Source: Phycisphaerales bacterium (GTDB lineage Bacteria; Planctomycetota; Phycisphaerae; Sedimentisphaerales; Anaerohalosphaeraceae). From it: DNA of 5,701 bases. Under the pieces are notes generated by a model. That model was not told where the DNA came from, did no database searches, and was given only the letters and a program-made list of their open reading frames with translations. Shown here piece after piece: positions 1 to 5,701 of the stretch. The first letter of the stretch is position 1. The number at the start of each line of letters is the position of its first letter. The translations under genes were made by a program, and so were the position numbers. The DNA is taken from contig PMBP01000314.1 in NCBI GenBank assembly GCA_003152975.1, positions 1,868-7,568 on the forward strand, in the 5' to 3' direction.

Positions 1-344
1 TCGGGCGTCGAGACATTCACCGAGTCGATTTTGTCGCCCTCCTTTTCCAACATCTCTCGCCAGTCGCGGTACTGACGGACCGATTCGATCTTGTGCTCGG
101 TCTTAAGCCACTCGGCCGCCTTGGCCAGATTCCCCGCATCCACATCGCACAGGGCAACGATGTCTGTTGTTCCGCCGGCCACGATGGATTGCAGATCGCT
201 AAAACCCATCCCCCCCACACCGACGCTGGCGTGTTGGAGTTTGCCGTTGGCCGATTTGGCCAGCGACAGCTTCGGTAAAAAGAGAATGGAGCCCAGCGCG
301 GCGGAACTTTGCAGAAAACGACGACGACTCAGTCTTATACTCAT
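1..344 (-). CDS. Tat-exported Gfo/Idh/MocA family oxidoreductase, N-terminal part (cut by left edge)
   Basis: Partial: the first 114 codons are present and the rest lies beyond base 1. Residues 6-12 read SRRRFLQ, an almost perfect twin-arginine motif. A hydrophobic stretch (about 14-29) follows, with a possible cleavage region near LAKSA (28-32), so the protein is probably exported folded with its cofactor. The mature part opens a Rossmann fold: glycine-rich GVGGMG at 42-47, then a second strand ending in LCDVD (65-69) whose acidic residue fits NAD(P) ribose binding, and VNVSTP at 109-114, the strand that precedes the usual His in this family. Members are NAD(P)-dependent sugar or inositol dehydrogenases and related enzymes; substrate cannot be told from this fragment. 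The start is set by GGAGG six bases upstream of ATG. It has its own promoter and is insulated from the upstream gene by a terminator. Tat-targeted members are abundant in planctomycetes (family knowledge). Family call is firm; specific function unknown. Confidence 0.88.
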   Translation of the reverse strand, partial: MSIRLSRRRFLQSSAALGSILFLPKLSLAKSANGKLQHASVGVGGMGFSDLQSIVAGGTTDIVALCDVDAGNLAKAAEWLKTEHKIESVRQYRDWREMLEKEGDKIDSVNVSTP

Positions 345-350
345 AATACA

Positions 351-355
351 CCTCC
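351..355 (-). promoter_or_regulatory. Ribosome binding site of the Gfo/Idh/MocA gene
   Basis: The minus strand reads GGAGG, TGTATT, then ATG at 344. This is a consensus Shine-Dalgarno sequence with a six-base spacer, and it decides the start codon. Confidence 0.8.
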
Positions 356-380
356 AGAAATTCAGTTGGCATTTTCCTTT

Positions 381-410
381 AGTGTACCCCCCCGCCAGTC
401 TCTCTGTCAA
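381..410 (-). promoter_or_regulatory. Sigma70-like promoter of the Gfo/Idh/MocA gene
   Basis: On the minus strand a perfect -35 box TTGACA (410-405) is followed by an 18-base spacer and a -10 box TACACT (386-381, four of six consensus bases). Transcription would begin near 374, giving a leader of about 30 bases that includes the GGAGG site. It lies just downstream of the terminator of the preceding gene, where a new promoter is expected. An imperfect inverted repeat (TCAATCC at 407-413, GGATTTGA at 422-429, one bulged base) overlaps the -35 box and could be an operator, but is weak. Confidence 0.6.
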
Positions 411-449
411 TCCCGATCCCCGGATTTGAAGAATTGTCTTCATCGGCGC

Positions 450-480
450 AAAAAAAGGGCGAACCCGAAGATTCGCCCTT
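450..480 (-). terminator. Rho-independent terminator with cUUCGg tetraloop
   Basis: On the minus strand AAGGGCGAA (480-472) pairs perfectly with TTCGCCCTT (463-455). Inside it a U-G wobble (471/464) and a C-G pair (470/465) close a UUCG loop (469-466), giving an 11-pair stem with the very stable cUUCGg tetraloop. The transcript continues into a run of U (complement of the A run at 450-456). It sits 22 bases past the stop codon of the membrane protein gene, so it ends the hemL operon and separates it from the oxidoreductase gene. Confidence 0.88.
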
Positions 481-502
481 GAATATCGAATGATCGAGCC
501 GC

Positions 503-1402
503 TTACTGCAGGATTCCCAACCGTCTCAGCGTCGCCTGCGACCACCGTCGGCTGCGGCACTGGGCTCCGAGCAGCAATATCAGCACCAGCAGCCACAACC
601 CGCAAAACCGCAGGAAGTACAGGACCTGGCAAAGCACCGGAGCTGTTTCCGGGCAACCGCTCGAACAGAGGAGTTCGGCCGGCATATATATAGCGCCCAA
701 CAGCACGCCCGGAAAGAAGGTCTGCCACGGCACTAAAAATGCCAACGCCAGCAGCGATCGGAAGAACCCGCGGACAATATGATTCAATCCGCCCAGCCGT
801 CCCGCAAGGGAAATCTTGACGATCACCAGCAATGTCAGGCAATACAGGATCATCATCAACAGCACGAAGAAATTGGCCACACGAAGGGTCCACTCCACCT
901 GTACACACTTTGGTAAATACTTATCATACTCGCCCAGAGACCACTTGGGTTTTCCCGTGGGAACGGCCTTCTGCGTTTTCTCGGCTGGTTTTTCGATGGC
1001 CGTTTCGACGGCCTTTTCGGCCTGGGCCATGACCGCCGCGGTTGCCTCCTTGCTCCCAGCGTCGGATACCGGAGCCGCCGTCACTGCGGCAGTTTCAGCC
1101 ACCTTGGCCACGGGTTCCGTGGCGGGGTTGGCCGGCTCCTGCGTCGAGGGTGTATCCGTCGCCGCCATCGGGGCCAGAAAGGTTGCCCTGGCGTCGCAAA
1201 CCATAGCGCAGGTCTTACCCGGAAAAGGACACCCGGTTTTGTCGATGTAACCAAAATAGTTCAGCCAGAAGATCCCCTGTAACAGCAACAATCCCAGAAA
1301 GATCAGCACAAACAGGCCATTCTTCATGGACTTCAAGGCGCTGATCGCCTCCAGGCAGTCGGTGGTATCGACGATATCGCCTCGTTTGTCAAACTCGCTC
1401 AT
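503..1402 (-). CDS. Hypothetical four-helix membrane protein with Cys-bearing periplasmic loops
   Basis: I do not recognise this 299-residue protein. It shows four hydrophobic segments at about 29-50, 174-199, 212-240 and 258-280. Positive residues (KSMKN before helix 1, GRLGG and VRGFFR between helices 2 and 3, RSRRW and LRR at the C-terminus) place both ends in the cytoplasm. The long region after helix 1 (about 51-170) would then be periplasmic. It begins with a Cys cluster (C58, C65, C69), continues as a low-complexity Ala/Pro/Glu/Thr/Lys stretch (about 79-150), and ends with C166. The second outside loop carries C246, C250 and, at its edge, C258. These could form disulfides. The start is supported by GGGAG about seven bases upstream. 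The gene begins 41 bases after the hemL stop on the same strand, with no terminator between, so co-transcription is likely; a role in tetrapyrrole metabolism is only a guess from context. The reading frame is convincing; the function is unknown. Confidence 0.85.
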   Translation of the reverse strand: MSEFDKRGDIVDTTDCLEAISALKSMKNGLFVLIFLGLLLLQGIFWLNYFGYIDKTGCPFPGKTCAMVCDARATFLAPMAATDTPSTQEPANPATEPVAKVAETAAVTAAPVSDAGSKEATAAVMAQAEKAVETAIEKPAEKTQKAVPTGKPKWSLGEYDKYLPKCVQVEWTLRVANFFVLLMMILYCLTLLVIVKISLAGRLGGLNHIVRGFFRSLLALAFLVPWQTFFPGVLLGAIYMPAELLCSSGCPETAPVLCQVLYFLRFCGLWLLVLILLLGAQCRSRRWSQATLRRLGILQ

Positions 1403-1443
1403 GGTACATCTCCCATATTGGTCCGATAGTCACATCCTGCCAC

Positions 1444-2745
1444 TTATCGTCGGATATCTTCAAAGACCTTATGCACAATTTCGACCGTTTTTTCAATGTC
1501 CGCAGGGCCGTGGGCCAGTGATACAAACAGGGCCTCGTAAGCGCTGGGGGCGATATAGACCCCGTTTCGCAGCAGGCCCGAGAAAAACCGTTTGAACAAG
1601 GCTATATCCGTCGCCTTCACCTCCGCCAGATTCCGAACCGGACGATCGGTAAAATAGCAACTCATAATCGACCCGGCCCGCAGGATCCGCATCGCAATCC
1701 CCGTTCGCCGAGCCGCATCCTCGATCCCGGCCTGCAATTGCGCCACGGCCGTTTCGAGCTGCCCGTAGGGATCCCCTTCGACAAGCAGGTCCAGCGTCGC
1801 AATCGCCGCCGCCATCGCCAGCGGATTTCCGCTCAGCGTTCCGGCCTGATACACCGGCCCCAGCGGCGACAACAGGTTCATGATGGCCGATTTTCCGCCC
1901 ACGGCCGCCGCGGGCAGGCCGCCTCCGATGATCTTGCCCAGGCAAGTCAGGTCCGGTGTAATCCCAAAGAGCCCCTGTGCCCCGCCATAGGCAACCCTAA
2001 AGCCGGTTATCACCTCATCGAAAATCAACACCGCGCTGTGGTAGTCGCACAACTGCCGAAGGGATTTCAGGTATCCGGGGTCGGGAAGGACCACGCCCAT
2101 ATTGGCCGCGATTGGTTCGATGATCAATCCGGCCACCCGCCCATGGTATTCCTCGAACGCCCGCTCAACACCCGGCAGGTCGTTGTACTCGGCCACGATC
2201 GTCTTTTCCGCAAAACACCTCGGTACGCCGGCACTCGATGGGTTCGAATGTTCGGCCAGACCCGATCCGGCCGCCACCAGCAGGCAGTCCGAATGGCCAT
2301 GATAGCAGCCGTTCATCTTGAGGATATAGTCCCTCCCCGTGTGGGCCCGGGCCAGCCGGATCGCCGTCATCACCGCCTCGGTGCCCGACGAGACCATCCG
2401 CAACTTTTGGATCGATGGCACCGCCCGCACGATCCGCTCGGCCAGTTCCGTTTCCGCCAGAGTCGGCGCCCCGAAGGTCGTACCCCGCTGGGCCGCGGCC
2501 TGTATCGCCGCCACCACTTTGGGATGCGCGTGCCCCAGGATCAGCGGTCCCCACGAGCCGACATAGTCGATGTACTCATTGCCGTCGATGTCCGTAATCC
2601 GGCAACCCCGCCCCGAGGCGACAACCACCGGCTTTTCATCCACCCCCCCGAATGCCCGAACCGGGGAATTGACCCCGCCGGGGATCACCCGCTTCGCCCG
2701 TTGCCAGGCCTGAACCGATCCTGAGAAGTCATAACCCTGAACCAT
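1444..2745 (-). CDS. hemL: Glutamate-1-semialdehyde 2,1-aminomutase
   Basis: This PLP enzyme converts glutamate-1-semialdehyde to 5-aminolevulinate, the last step of the C5 route to tetrapyrroles (heme, corrinoids), in the cytoplasm. The 433-residue length is normal for the family. In order: the family signature IPGGVNSPVRAF (about 21-32); SSGTEA (119-124) for PLP phosphate binding; CYHGH (147-151); EPIAANMG (about 210-217); FDEVITGF with Asp243 to pair with the PLP ring nitrogen; the Schiff-base lysine Lys271 in CLGKIIGGG; and AGTLSGNPLA with Thr303. All key residues look intact. Both GTG (2748) and ATG (2745) are in frame and adjacent. I chose ATG, because AGGA at 2757-2754 then has an eight-base spacer, but GTG, with a five-base spacer, cannot be excluded. 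The gene leads an operon with the membrane protein downstream and is transcribed divergently from the PpiD-like gene. The specific aminomutase call, rather than another class III aminotransferase, is strong. Confidence 0.96.
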   Translation of the reverse strand: MVQGYDFSGSVQAWQRAKRVIPGGVNSPVRAFGGVDEKPVVVASGRGCRITDIDGNEYIDYVGSWGPLILGHAHPKVVAAIQAAAQRGTTFGAPTLAETELAERIVRAVPSIQKLRMVSSGTEAVMTAIRLARAHTGRDYILKMNGCYHGHSDCLLVAAGSGLAEHSNPSSAGVPRCFAEKTIVAEYNDLPGVERAFEEYHGRVAGLIIEPIAANMGVVLPDPGYLKSLRQLCDYHSAVLIFDEVITGFRVAYGGAQGLFGITPDLTCLGKIIGGGLPAAAVGGKSAIMNLLSPLGPVYQAGTLSGNPLAMAAAIATLDLLVEGDPYGQLETAVAQLQAGIEDAARRTGIAMRILRAGSIMSCYFTDRPVRNLAEVKATDIALFKRFFSGLLRNGVYIAPSAYEALFVSLAHGPADIEKTVEIVHKVFEDIRR

Positions 2746-2753
2746 CACTGAAT

Positions 2754-2757
2754 TCCT
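2754..2757 (-). promoter_or_regulatory. Ribosome binding site of hemL
   Basis: The minus strand reads AAAGGAATTCAGTGATG. AGGA lies five bases before GTG and eight before ATG, so it does not decide between the two adjacent in-frame starts. Confidence 0.5.
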
Positions 2758-2775
2758 TTCCGCATGGACCCCCTA

Positions 2776-2804
2776 ATTATAGTCTGGACATCGCCCAAAC
2801 GAAA
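2776..2804 (-). promoter_or_regulatory. Candidate promoter of hemL
   Basis: The minus strand carries a perfect -10 hexamer TATAAT (2781-2776), about 30 bases before the hemL start. At 17 bases upstream the hexamer is TTTCGT (2804-2799), a poor match to TTGACA, and no TG extension precedes the -10. The position suits a short-leader transcript. The weak -35 box suggests help from an activator or another sigma factor, or simply modest expression. Confidence 0.5.
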
Positions 2805-2864
2805 GAATCCCTTCCCGATTCCACCCTCCAATGCGACATCTGATCAAAAACCCCATCTTTTCGC

Positions 2865-2895
2865 TTGCATTTCCCGTCAAACCCCTCTATATAGT
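2865..2895 (+). promoter_or_regulatory. Candidate promoter of the PpiD-like operon
   Basis: TTGCAT (2865-2870) is followed after 17 bases by TATATA (2888-2893), or after 19 bases by TATAGT (2890-2895). It is an AT-rich element in a GC-rich setting, placed about 75-80 bases before the start codon and divergent from the hemL promoter. The -35 box matches consensus at only three of six positions, so this is tentative. Confidence 0.4.
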
Positions 2896-2906
2896 AATGG
2901 TTTGTC

Positions 2907-2917
2907 GATCCTGGATC
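2907..2917. repeat. Short perfect palindrome just after the plus-strand promoter
   Basis: GATCC-T-GGATC is a perfect inverted repeat with one central base. It begins about 12 bases after the TATAGT box, so it would lie at the very start of the transcript. That is a natural operator position, but an 11-base palindrome can arise by chance. Confidence 0.25.
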
Positions 2918-2960
2918 AATGAACCCGGTTATTACTCAGGGTTATGGACATTCGAGGGAT

Positions 2961-2966
2961 AAAGGA
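2961..2966 (+). promoter_or_regulatory. Ribosome binding site of the PpiD-like gene
   Basis: AAAGGA lies six bases before the ATG at 2973. An in-frame ATG at 2919 has no comparable site, and starting there would place 18 polar residues ahead of the basic segment and membrane anchor, so 2973 is preferred. Confidence 0.65.
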
Positions 2967-2972
2967 AACCGT

Positions 2973-5195
2973 ATGAATATTGTCAAATGGATGCGTAAAA
3001 ACAACCAGAAGTTGATGGCCGGCGTGGTCATTGTCATCATGATCTCGTTCGTTGGCGGTTCGGCTCTGCAGCAGATTCTCTCGCATTGGGGGTCCGGCAC
3101 CGGCGCGAAAATCGCGACCTACCGCGACAAGGGGGTTATCACACCCAAGGACCTGCGAAGTGCCGAAGGCCAACTGATGATCCTGCGGGATTTGTTGATG
3201 CCGATGTTCCTGCAGTACAAATCTTCTCCCTCCGGGGCGCCGGATATCCGTGCCCGACTCCTGGGCCAGTTGATCTTTCCGGATTCCCAGGCCGCAGCCA
3301 TGATGCAGGACGAAATCCGTCAGTCCATGATCCGCGGCGGTTCGGTTTCGCCCGAACATCTCAATGCCTTCTTCGATAAATCCTCCGGGGGCCCCACCGA
3401 AAACTGGCTGCTGCTGAAGGCCGAGGCCCGACAGGTCGGCTGCGTGGTGGATCCCGCCCAGGCCAGGGATATCCTCAAGCAGTTGATTCCGCAGTTGACC
3501 CAGAATCGCGCCGACGCGGCCGTGGTGGTTTCCTCCATCATCAACAGCCGCCGCGTCCCGCAGGAAGACATCTACGCGGCCTTCGCCGACCTGCTGTCGA
3601 TCCTGAACTACTCCGACATGATCACCCACAGCGAGGCCGTAACCACCGGCGAGATCCGGTCCCGGATCGGCCGCAGCGGCCAGCGGATCTCGGGCGAATT
3701 CGTCAAGTTCGCCGCCGACGACTTCGCCAAAGAAGCCCCCGAGCCGACCGAGCAGGAACTCCAAGACCAGTTCAAGGCCCACAACCGGGTCTTTGCCGGC
3801 GCCGTCACCGACGACAACCCCTACGGCTTCGGCTACAAGATCCACGGCCGGGTTCAGTTAGAGTATATGGTAGTCCAGTATGCCGACATTCAAAAGACCC
3901 TGCCTGATCCGACGGACGAGGAACTGGAGGAGTATTATCGCCGGAACCTCAAGGAATTCCAGTCCCAGGATCCCGCCGATCCCGCCAAGCCCGACGGTCC
4001 GACGGTCACCAAGACCCGATCGTATGCCGAGGTCTCCCAGCAGATCCGCGGCACGATCCTCCGCACCAAGGCCATGCGTCAGGGCGACATGATTCTCGCC
4101 GAGGCCAAGTCCGCGATCGACACCGGATTTGAAACCCTGGATATGGAAAAGTCCACCAGCGCCGTGCTGGAAAAGGCCGCCGGTAACTTTGCCCAGGCCG
4201 CCGAAGCCCTCCGCAAGAAATACAACATCGACCTTTATACCGGCCTGACGGGACTCCTGACCGCCGAGGATATTTCCGCAAGCACGGTCCTCGGCCGTCT
4301 GGCCGTCGAAGGCCAAACACAGATACCCGTTCTTCTGGGCCGCCTGGCTTTTGCCGTGGAAGAAGCCGGCTCCGTCAAACTCGGCCGTTTCGAGACCGCC
4401 AAACCCAAGATGTGGTTGACCCTGGGACCCATGAAAGACCGTTTCGACCAGTACGGTTCCTCGTCGTCCCTGATCCGCGTGGTCAAGGTTGAAAAGGAAT
4501 TCGAGCCGCAGGACCTGACCCTGACCTACAACAAGGCCGACGCCTTCGTTGGTAAGGACAAACCCGCCGAGCAGCTCTTTGTACTCAAGGATGCCGTCGT
4601 CCGTGATGCCAAGCGGCTCAAGGCCGTCGCACTGGCCAAGGCCCGGGCCGACGAGTTCACCGCCTCGATCGGCGATCAGGCATGGGAAAAGGCCATCGAG
4701 GCCTACAACACCAAGTACATCAAGGCCGACGATCCCGGCGCCTTTACCCAGCGGCTGAAGATGGATCGCCTCAGCGAGCGGGCGCGAAGCGCCGACTCCG
4801 ACATCCGTCGGATGGCTGCCCTGGTCCAGGGTGATCCCTCGATGCAGCGGTTGTACAAAGATATGATCCAAACCAACCAGCAGCTTACCGTGTTCAATGC
4901 CCTGCTGCCGGCCGAGAAGACCGAGGCCGACAACCTCAAGACAGTCGTCGAGTACAAACCGGCCTCCCAATGGCTGGTCGTCAAAAAGATCACCCGGACC
5001 CAGCCGACCAAGGATGAATACCGCAAGAGCAAGGCCATGGCCGCCTACCAGATCGACGCCATGCAATCCGATGGCCTGGCCCTGATCCACTTCGACCCCG
5101 ACAACCTCCGCAAACGGATGCAGTTTGTCCGGACCAAAGACGATGTGAATATTCCGCCGCTTCCGTCGATGAACGACATCCCGGAGGATTTCTGA
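2973..5195 (+). CDS. Membrane-anchored PpiD/SurA-like periplasmic protein lacking a recognisable rotamase domain
   Basis: This 740-residue protein has a basic N-terminus (KWMRKNNQK), one hydrophobic helix at about 14-36, and a long soluble region, giving the PpiD layout: N-terminus inside, bulk in the periplasm. Residues about 45-235 are helical and include an RLLGQLIF element and stretches reminiscent of the SurA/PpiD N-terminal chaperone domain. Two related segments follow, 241-274 and 296-329, each a short strand ending in P-x-P-T-x-x-E-L and an aromatic-rich helix, like those flanking PPIC domains in PpiD. The usual PPIC motifs (such as an ARHIL-type opening and GGDLG) are not visible, so the role may be chaperone or scaffold rather than isomerase. 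Residues 345-384 resemble the helix after a PPIC domain. The C-terminal half (about 385-740) is charged, mostly helical and unrecognised. Its stop overlaps the next start (TGATG), implying coupled translation. The gene is certain; the family assignment is moderate. Confidence 0.72.
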   Translation: MNIVKWMRKNNQKLMAGVVIVIMISFVGGSALQQILSHWGSGTGAKIATYRDKGVITPKDLRSAEGQLMILRDLLMPMFLQYKSSPSGAPDIRARLLGQLIFPDSQAAAMMQDEIRQSMIRGGSVSPEHLNAFFDKSSGGPTENWLLLKAEARQVGCVVDPAQARDILKQLIPQLTQNRADAAVVVSSIINSRRVPQEDIYAAFADLLSILNYSDMITHSEAVTTGEIRSRIGRSGQRISGEFVKFAADDFAKEAPEPTEQELQDQFKAHNRVFAGAVTDDNPYGFGYKIHGRVQLEYMVVQYADIQKTLPDPTDEELEEYYRRNLKEFQSQDPADPAKPDGPTVTKTRSYAEVSQQIRGTILRTKAMRQGDMILAEAKSAIDTGFETLDMEKSTSAVLEKAAGNFAQAAEALRKKYNIDLYTGLTGLLTAEDISASTVLGRLAVEGQTQIPVLLGRLAFAVEEAGSVKLGRFETAKPKMWLTLGPMKDRFDQYGSSSSLIRVVKVEKEFEPQDLTLTYNKADAFVGKDKPAEQLFVLKDAVVRDAKRLKAVALAKARADEFTASIGDQAWEKAIEAYNTKYIKADDPGAFTQRLKMDRLSERARSADSDIRRMAALVQGDPSMQRLYKDMIQTNQQLTVFNALLPAEKTEADNLKTVVEYKPASQWLVVKKITRTQPTKDEYRKSKAMAAYQIDAMQSDGLALIHFDPDNLRKRMQFVRTKDDVNIPPLPSMNDIPEDF
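5183..5187 (+). promoter_or_regulatory. Ribosome binding site inside the end of the PpiD-like gene
   Basis: GGAGG sits within the last codons of the upstream gene, seven bases before the ATG at 5195. It supports that start and independent re-initiation at the TGATG overlap. Confidence 0.75.
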
Positions 5196-5614
5196 TGGCC
5201 GATCGCCCGCGGATTGAACATACCCTGTTCCTGTTGGCCGTGGGGGTCCTCGCTTGGATCATTCCCGGTGGCGGGCACTTTCTCATCCGCGAGCGACGAC
5301 GCGCCGCAATCATCTTTATCACGATCACCCTGACCTTCGTGGTCGGCCTGTATGTCGGCTCGATCGCGGTGGTCAACTCGGTCGATGCGCGGCCGTGGTT
5401 TTTCGCCCAGATCTGCGCTTCGCCGCTGGTCGGGGCCATCGACAATATGTGCCGCAGCGGCAACTTCAAGGCCTATGGCCGGCCGGGCGATGTCGGACAG
5501 ATCTACACCAGCATCGCCGGCCTGCTCAACCTGCTCAGCATCCTCAGCGCCGTCTATATGGCCTACACCGGACGCGGCGAGATGATCGGGACCGAGGAGG
5601 AAACGCATGTCTGA
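5195..5614 (+). CDS. Small multi-pass membrane protein, DUF6677-like
   Basis: This 139-residue protein has hydrophobic segments at about 9-31, 38-61 and 104-124, with a further semi-hydrophobic stretch at 67-82. The first segment ends in PGGGHF (24-29), followed by the basic turn RERRRA (32-37). This P-G-x-G-H-(F/L) then basic-turn pattern is seen in small membrane proteins of the TM2-like type and, as I recall, in the planctomycete family DUF6677; I could not verify the match. The outside or loop region carries two Cys (C74, C86) and a GRPGDVGQIYT segment (95-105) leading into the last helix. The start is firm: GGAGG lies seven bases upstream, and ATG overlaps the preceding stop by one base. 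Its own stop lies eight bases inside the next gene. It is clearly part of one coupled operon. No enzymatic motif is visible and the function is unknown. Confidence 0.82.
   Translation: MADRPRIEHTLFLLAVGVLAWIIPGGGHFLIRERRRAAIIFITITLTFVVGLYVGSIAVVNSVDARPWFFAQICASPLVGAIDNMCRSGNFKAYGRPGDVGQIYTSIAGLLNLLSILSAVYMAYTGRGEMIGTEEETHV
5594..5600 (+). promoter_or_regulatory. Ribosome binding site of the third operon gene
   Basis: GAGGAGG lies within the C-terminal codons of the DUF6677-like gene, six bases before the ATG at 5607. It is the main support for calling that truncated reading frame a real gene. Confidence 0.7.
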
Positions 5615-5701
5615 CCTGTTCGCCCTCCTGGCCTCCTTCACTCACCCCATCGAGATCGGCACCACGCCCGGCTCGGTGCTATGGATGTTTCCCCTGCTGG
5701 C
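5607..5701 (+). CDS. Hypothetical membrane protein, N-terminal part (cut by right edge)
   Basis: Only 31 codons are present. The start ATG overlaps the end of the preceding gene by eight bases in a different frame, behind a strong GAGGAGG site. The fragment reads MSDLFALLASF, a polar segment THPIEIGTTPG, then VLWMFPLL, which looks like the start of a transmembrane helix at the window edge. It is the third member of the coupled operon and is probably a small membrane protein. I recall similar short planctomycete proteins with a PGS-LW-PL opening beside DUF6677-like genes, but this is unverified. Function unknown. Confidence 0.65.
   Translation, partial: MSDLFALLASFTHPIEIGTTPGSVLWMFPLL

Noticed and set aside
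91..429. Plus-strand open frame of 112 codons at the left end
   Set aside because: It runs antisense to the Tat-signal oxidoreductase, whose minus-strand frame has clear family motifs, and it crosses that gene's promoter.
1738..2724. Open frame of 328 codons on the plus strand opposite hemL
   Set aside because: Arg/His/Pro-rich translation with no family resemblance; hemL on the other strand is unmistakable.
2830..2871. Separated inverted repeat AATGC...GCATT in the divergent region
   Set aside because: Only five-base perfect arms 32 bases apart; likely chance.
2919..2972. Longer N-terminus for the PpiD-like protein starting at ATG 2919
   Set aside because: No proper Shine-Dalgarno sequence upstream, and the added polar residues precede a complete basic-plus-helix anchor. 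ATG 2973 has AAAGGA at good spacing.
2916..3845. Open frame of 309 codons on the minus strand covering the start of the PpiD-like gene
   Set aside because: Low-information Gly/Asp/Val-rich translation typical of the complement of a GC-rich gene, and it runs through the promoter and start region of the real gene.
3858..5090. Long open frame (410 codons) on the minus strand opposite the PpiD-like gene
   Set aside because: Its translation is an antisense shadow: Gly/Leu/Asp/Val-rich, without domain motifs or a good ribosome binding site. The plus frame has a membrane anchor, module repeats, a ribosome binding site and a coupled downstream gene.
5045..5641. Open frame of 198 codons on the minus strand opposite the DUF6677-like gene
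   Set aside because: It is complementary to three coupled plus-strand genes with strong ribosome binding sites, and its translation has no recognisable features.
1..5701. Mobile element, CRISPR array, tRNA or rRNA, or defence system
   Set aside because: No terminal repeats, transposase, regularly spaced repeats, cloverleaf or rRNA-like sequence was seen on either strand; the gene content looks like stable chromosomal housekeeping and envelope genes.

Overview
The window looks like an ordinary chromosomal segment from a Gram-negative-type bacterium. I infer a planctomycete, probably of the class Phycisphaerae. The reasons are GC-rich coding sequence with strong GGAGG-type ribosome binding sites, a Tat-exported Gfo/Idh/MocA oxidoreductase (a very common planctomycete gene type), a rotamase-less PpiD/SurA-like membrane-anchored protein, and a small membrane protein resembling the planctomycete DUF6677 group. 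The taxon is an inference from gene content; no rRNA or other marker is present.

Left half, all on the minus strand. Reading with transcription from about 2780 down to 1: hemL (glutamate-1-semialdehyde 2,1-aminomutase, 5-aminolevulinate synthesis) is followed after 41 bp by a 299-residue four-helix membrane protein that I do not recognise. A strong intrinsic terminator with a cUUCGg tetraloop follows. A separate sigma70-like promoter then drives the start of a Tat-signal Gfo/Idh/MocA oxidoreductase that runs off the left edge.

Centre. About 225 bp (2746-2972) separates hemL from the plus-strand genes and holds two divergent promoter candidates: a perfect TATAAT for hemL and a TATATA/TATAGT box for the right-hand operon. 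A short perfect palindrome lies just after the latter.

Right half, all on the plus strand. A 740-residue protein has a cytoplasmic N-terminus, one membrane anchor and a large periplasmic region with PpiD/SurA-like modules but no recognisable rotamase domain. It overlaps by one base (TGATG) with a 139-residue membrane protein. That gene in turn overlaps by 8 bases with a third small membrane protein cut by the right edge. The overlaps and good ribosome binding sites indicate one translationally coupled operon, plausibly concerned with the cell envelope, although no function is proven.

I see no mobile element, CRISPR array, tRNA or rRNA, and no sign of a defence system. The least explained items are the hemL-linked membrane protein and the coupled three-gene membrane operon.
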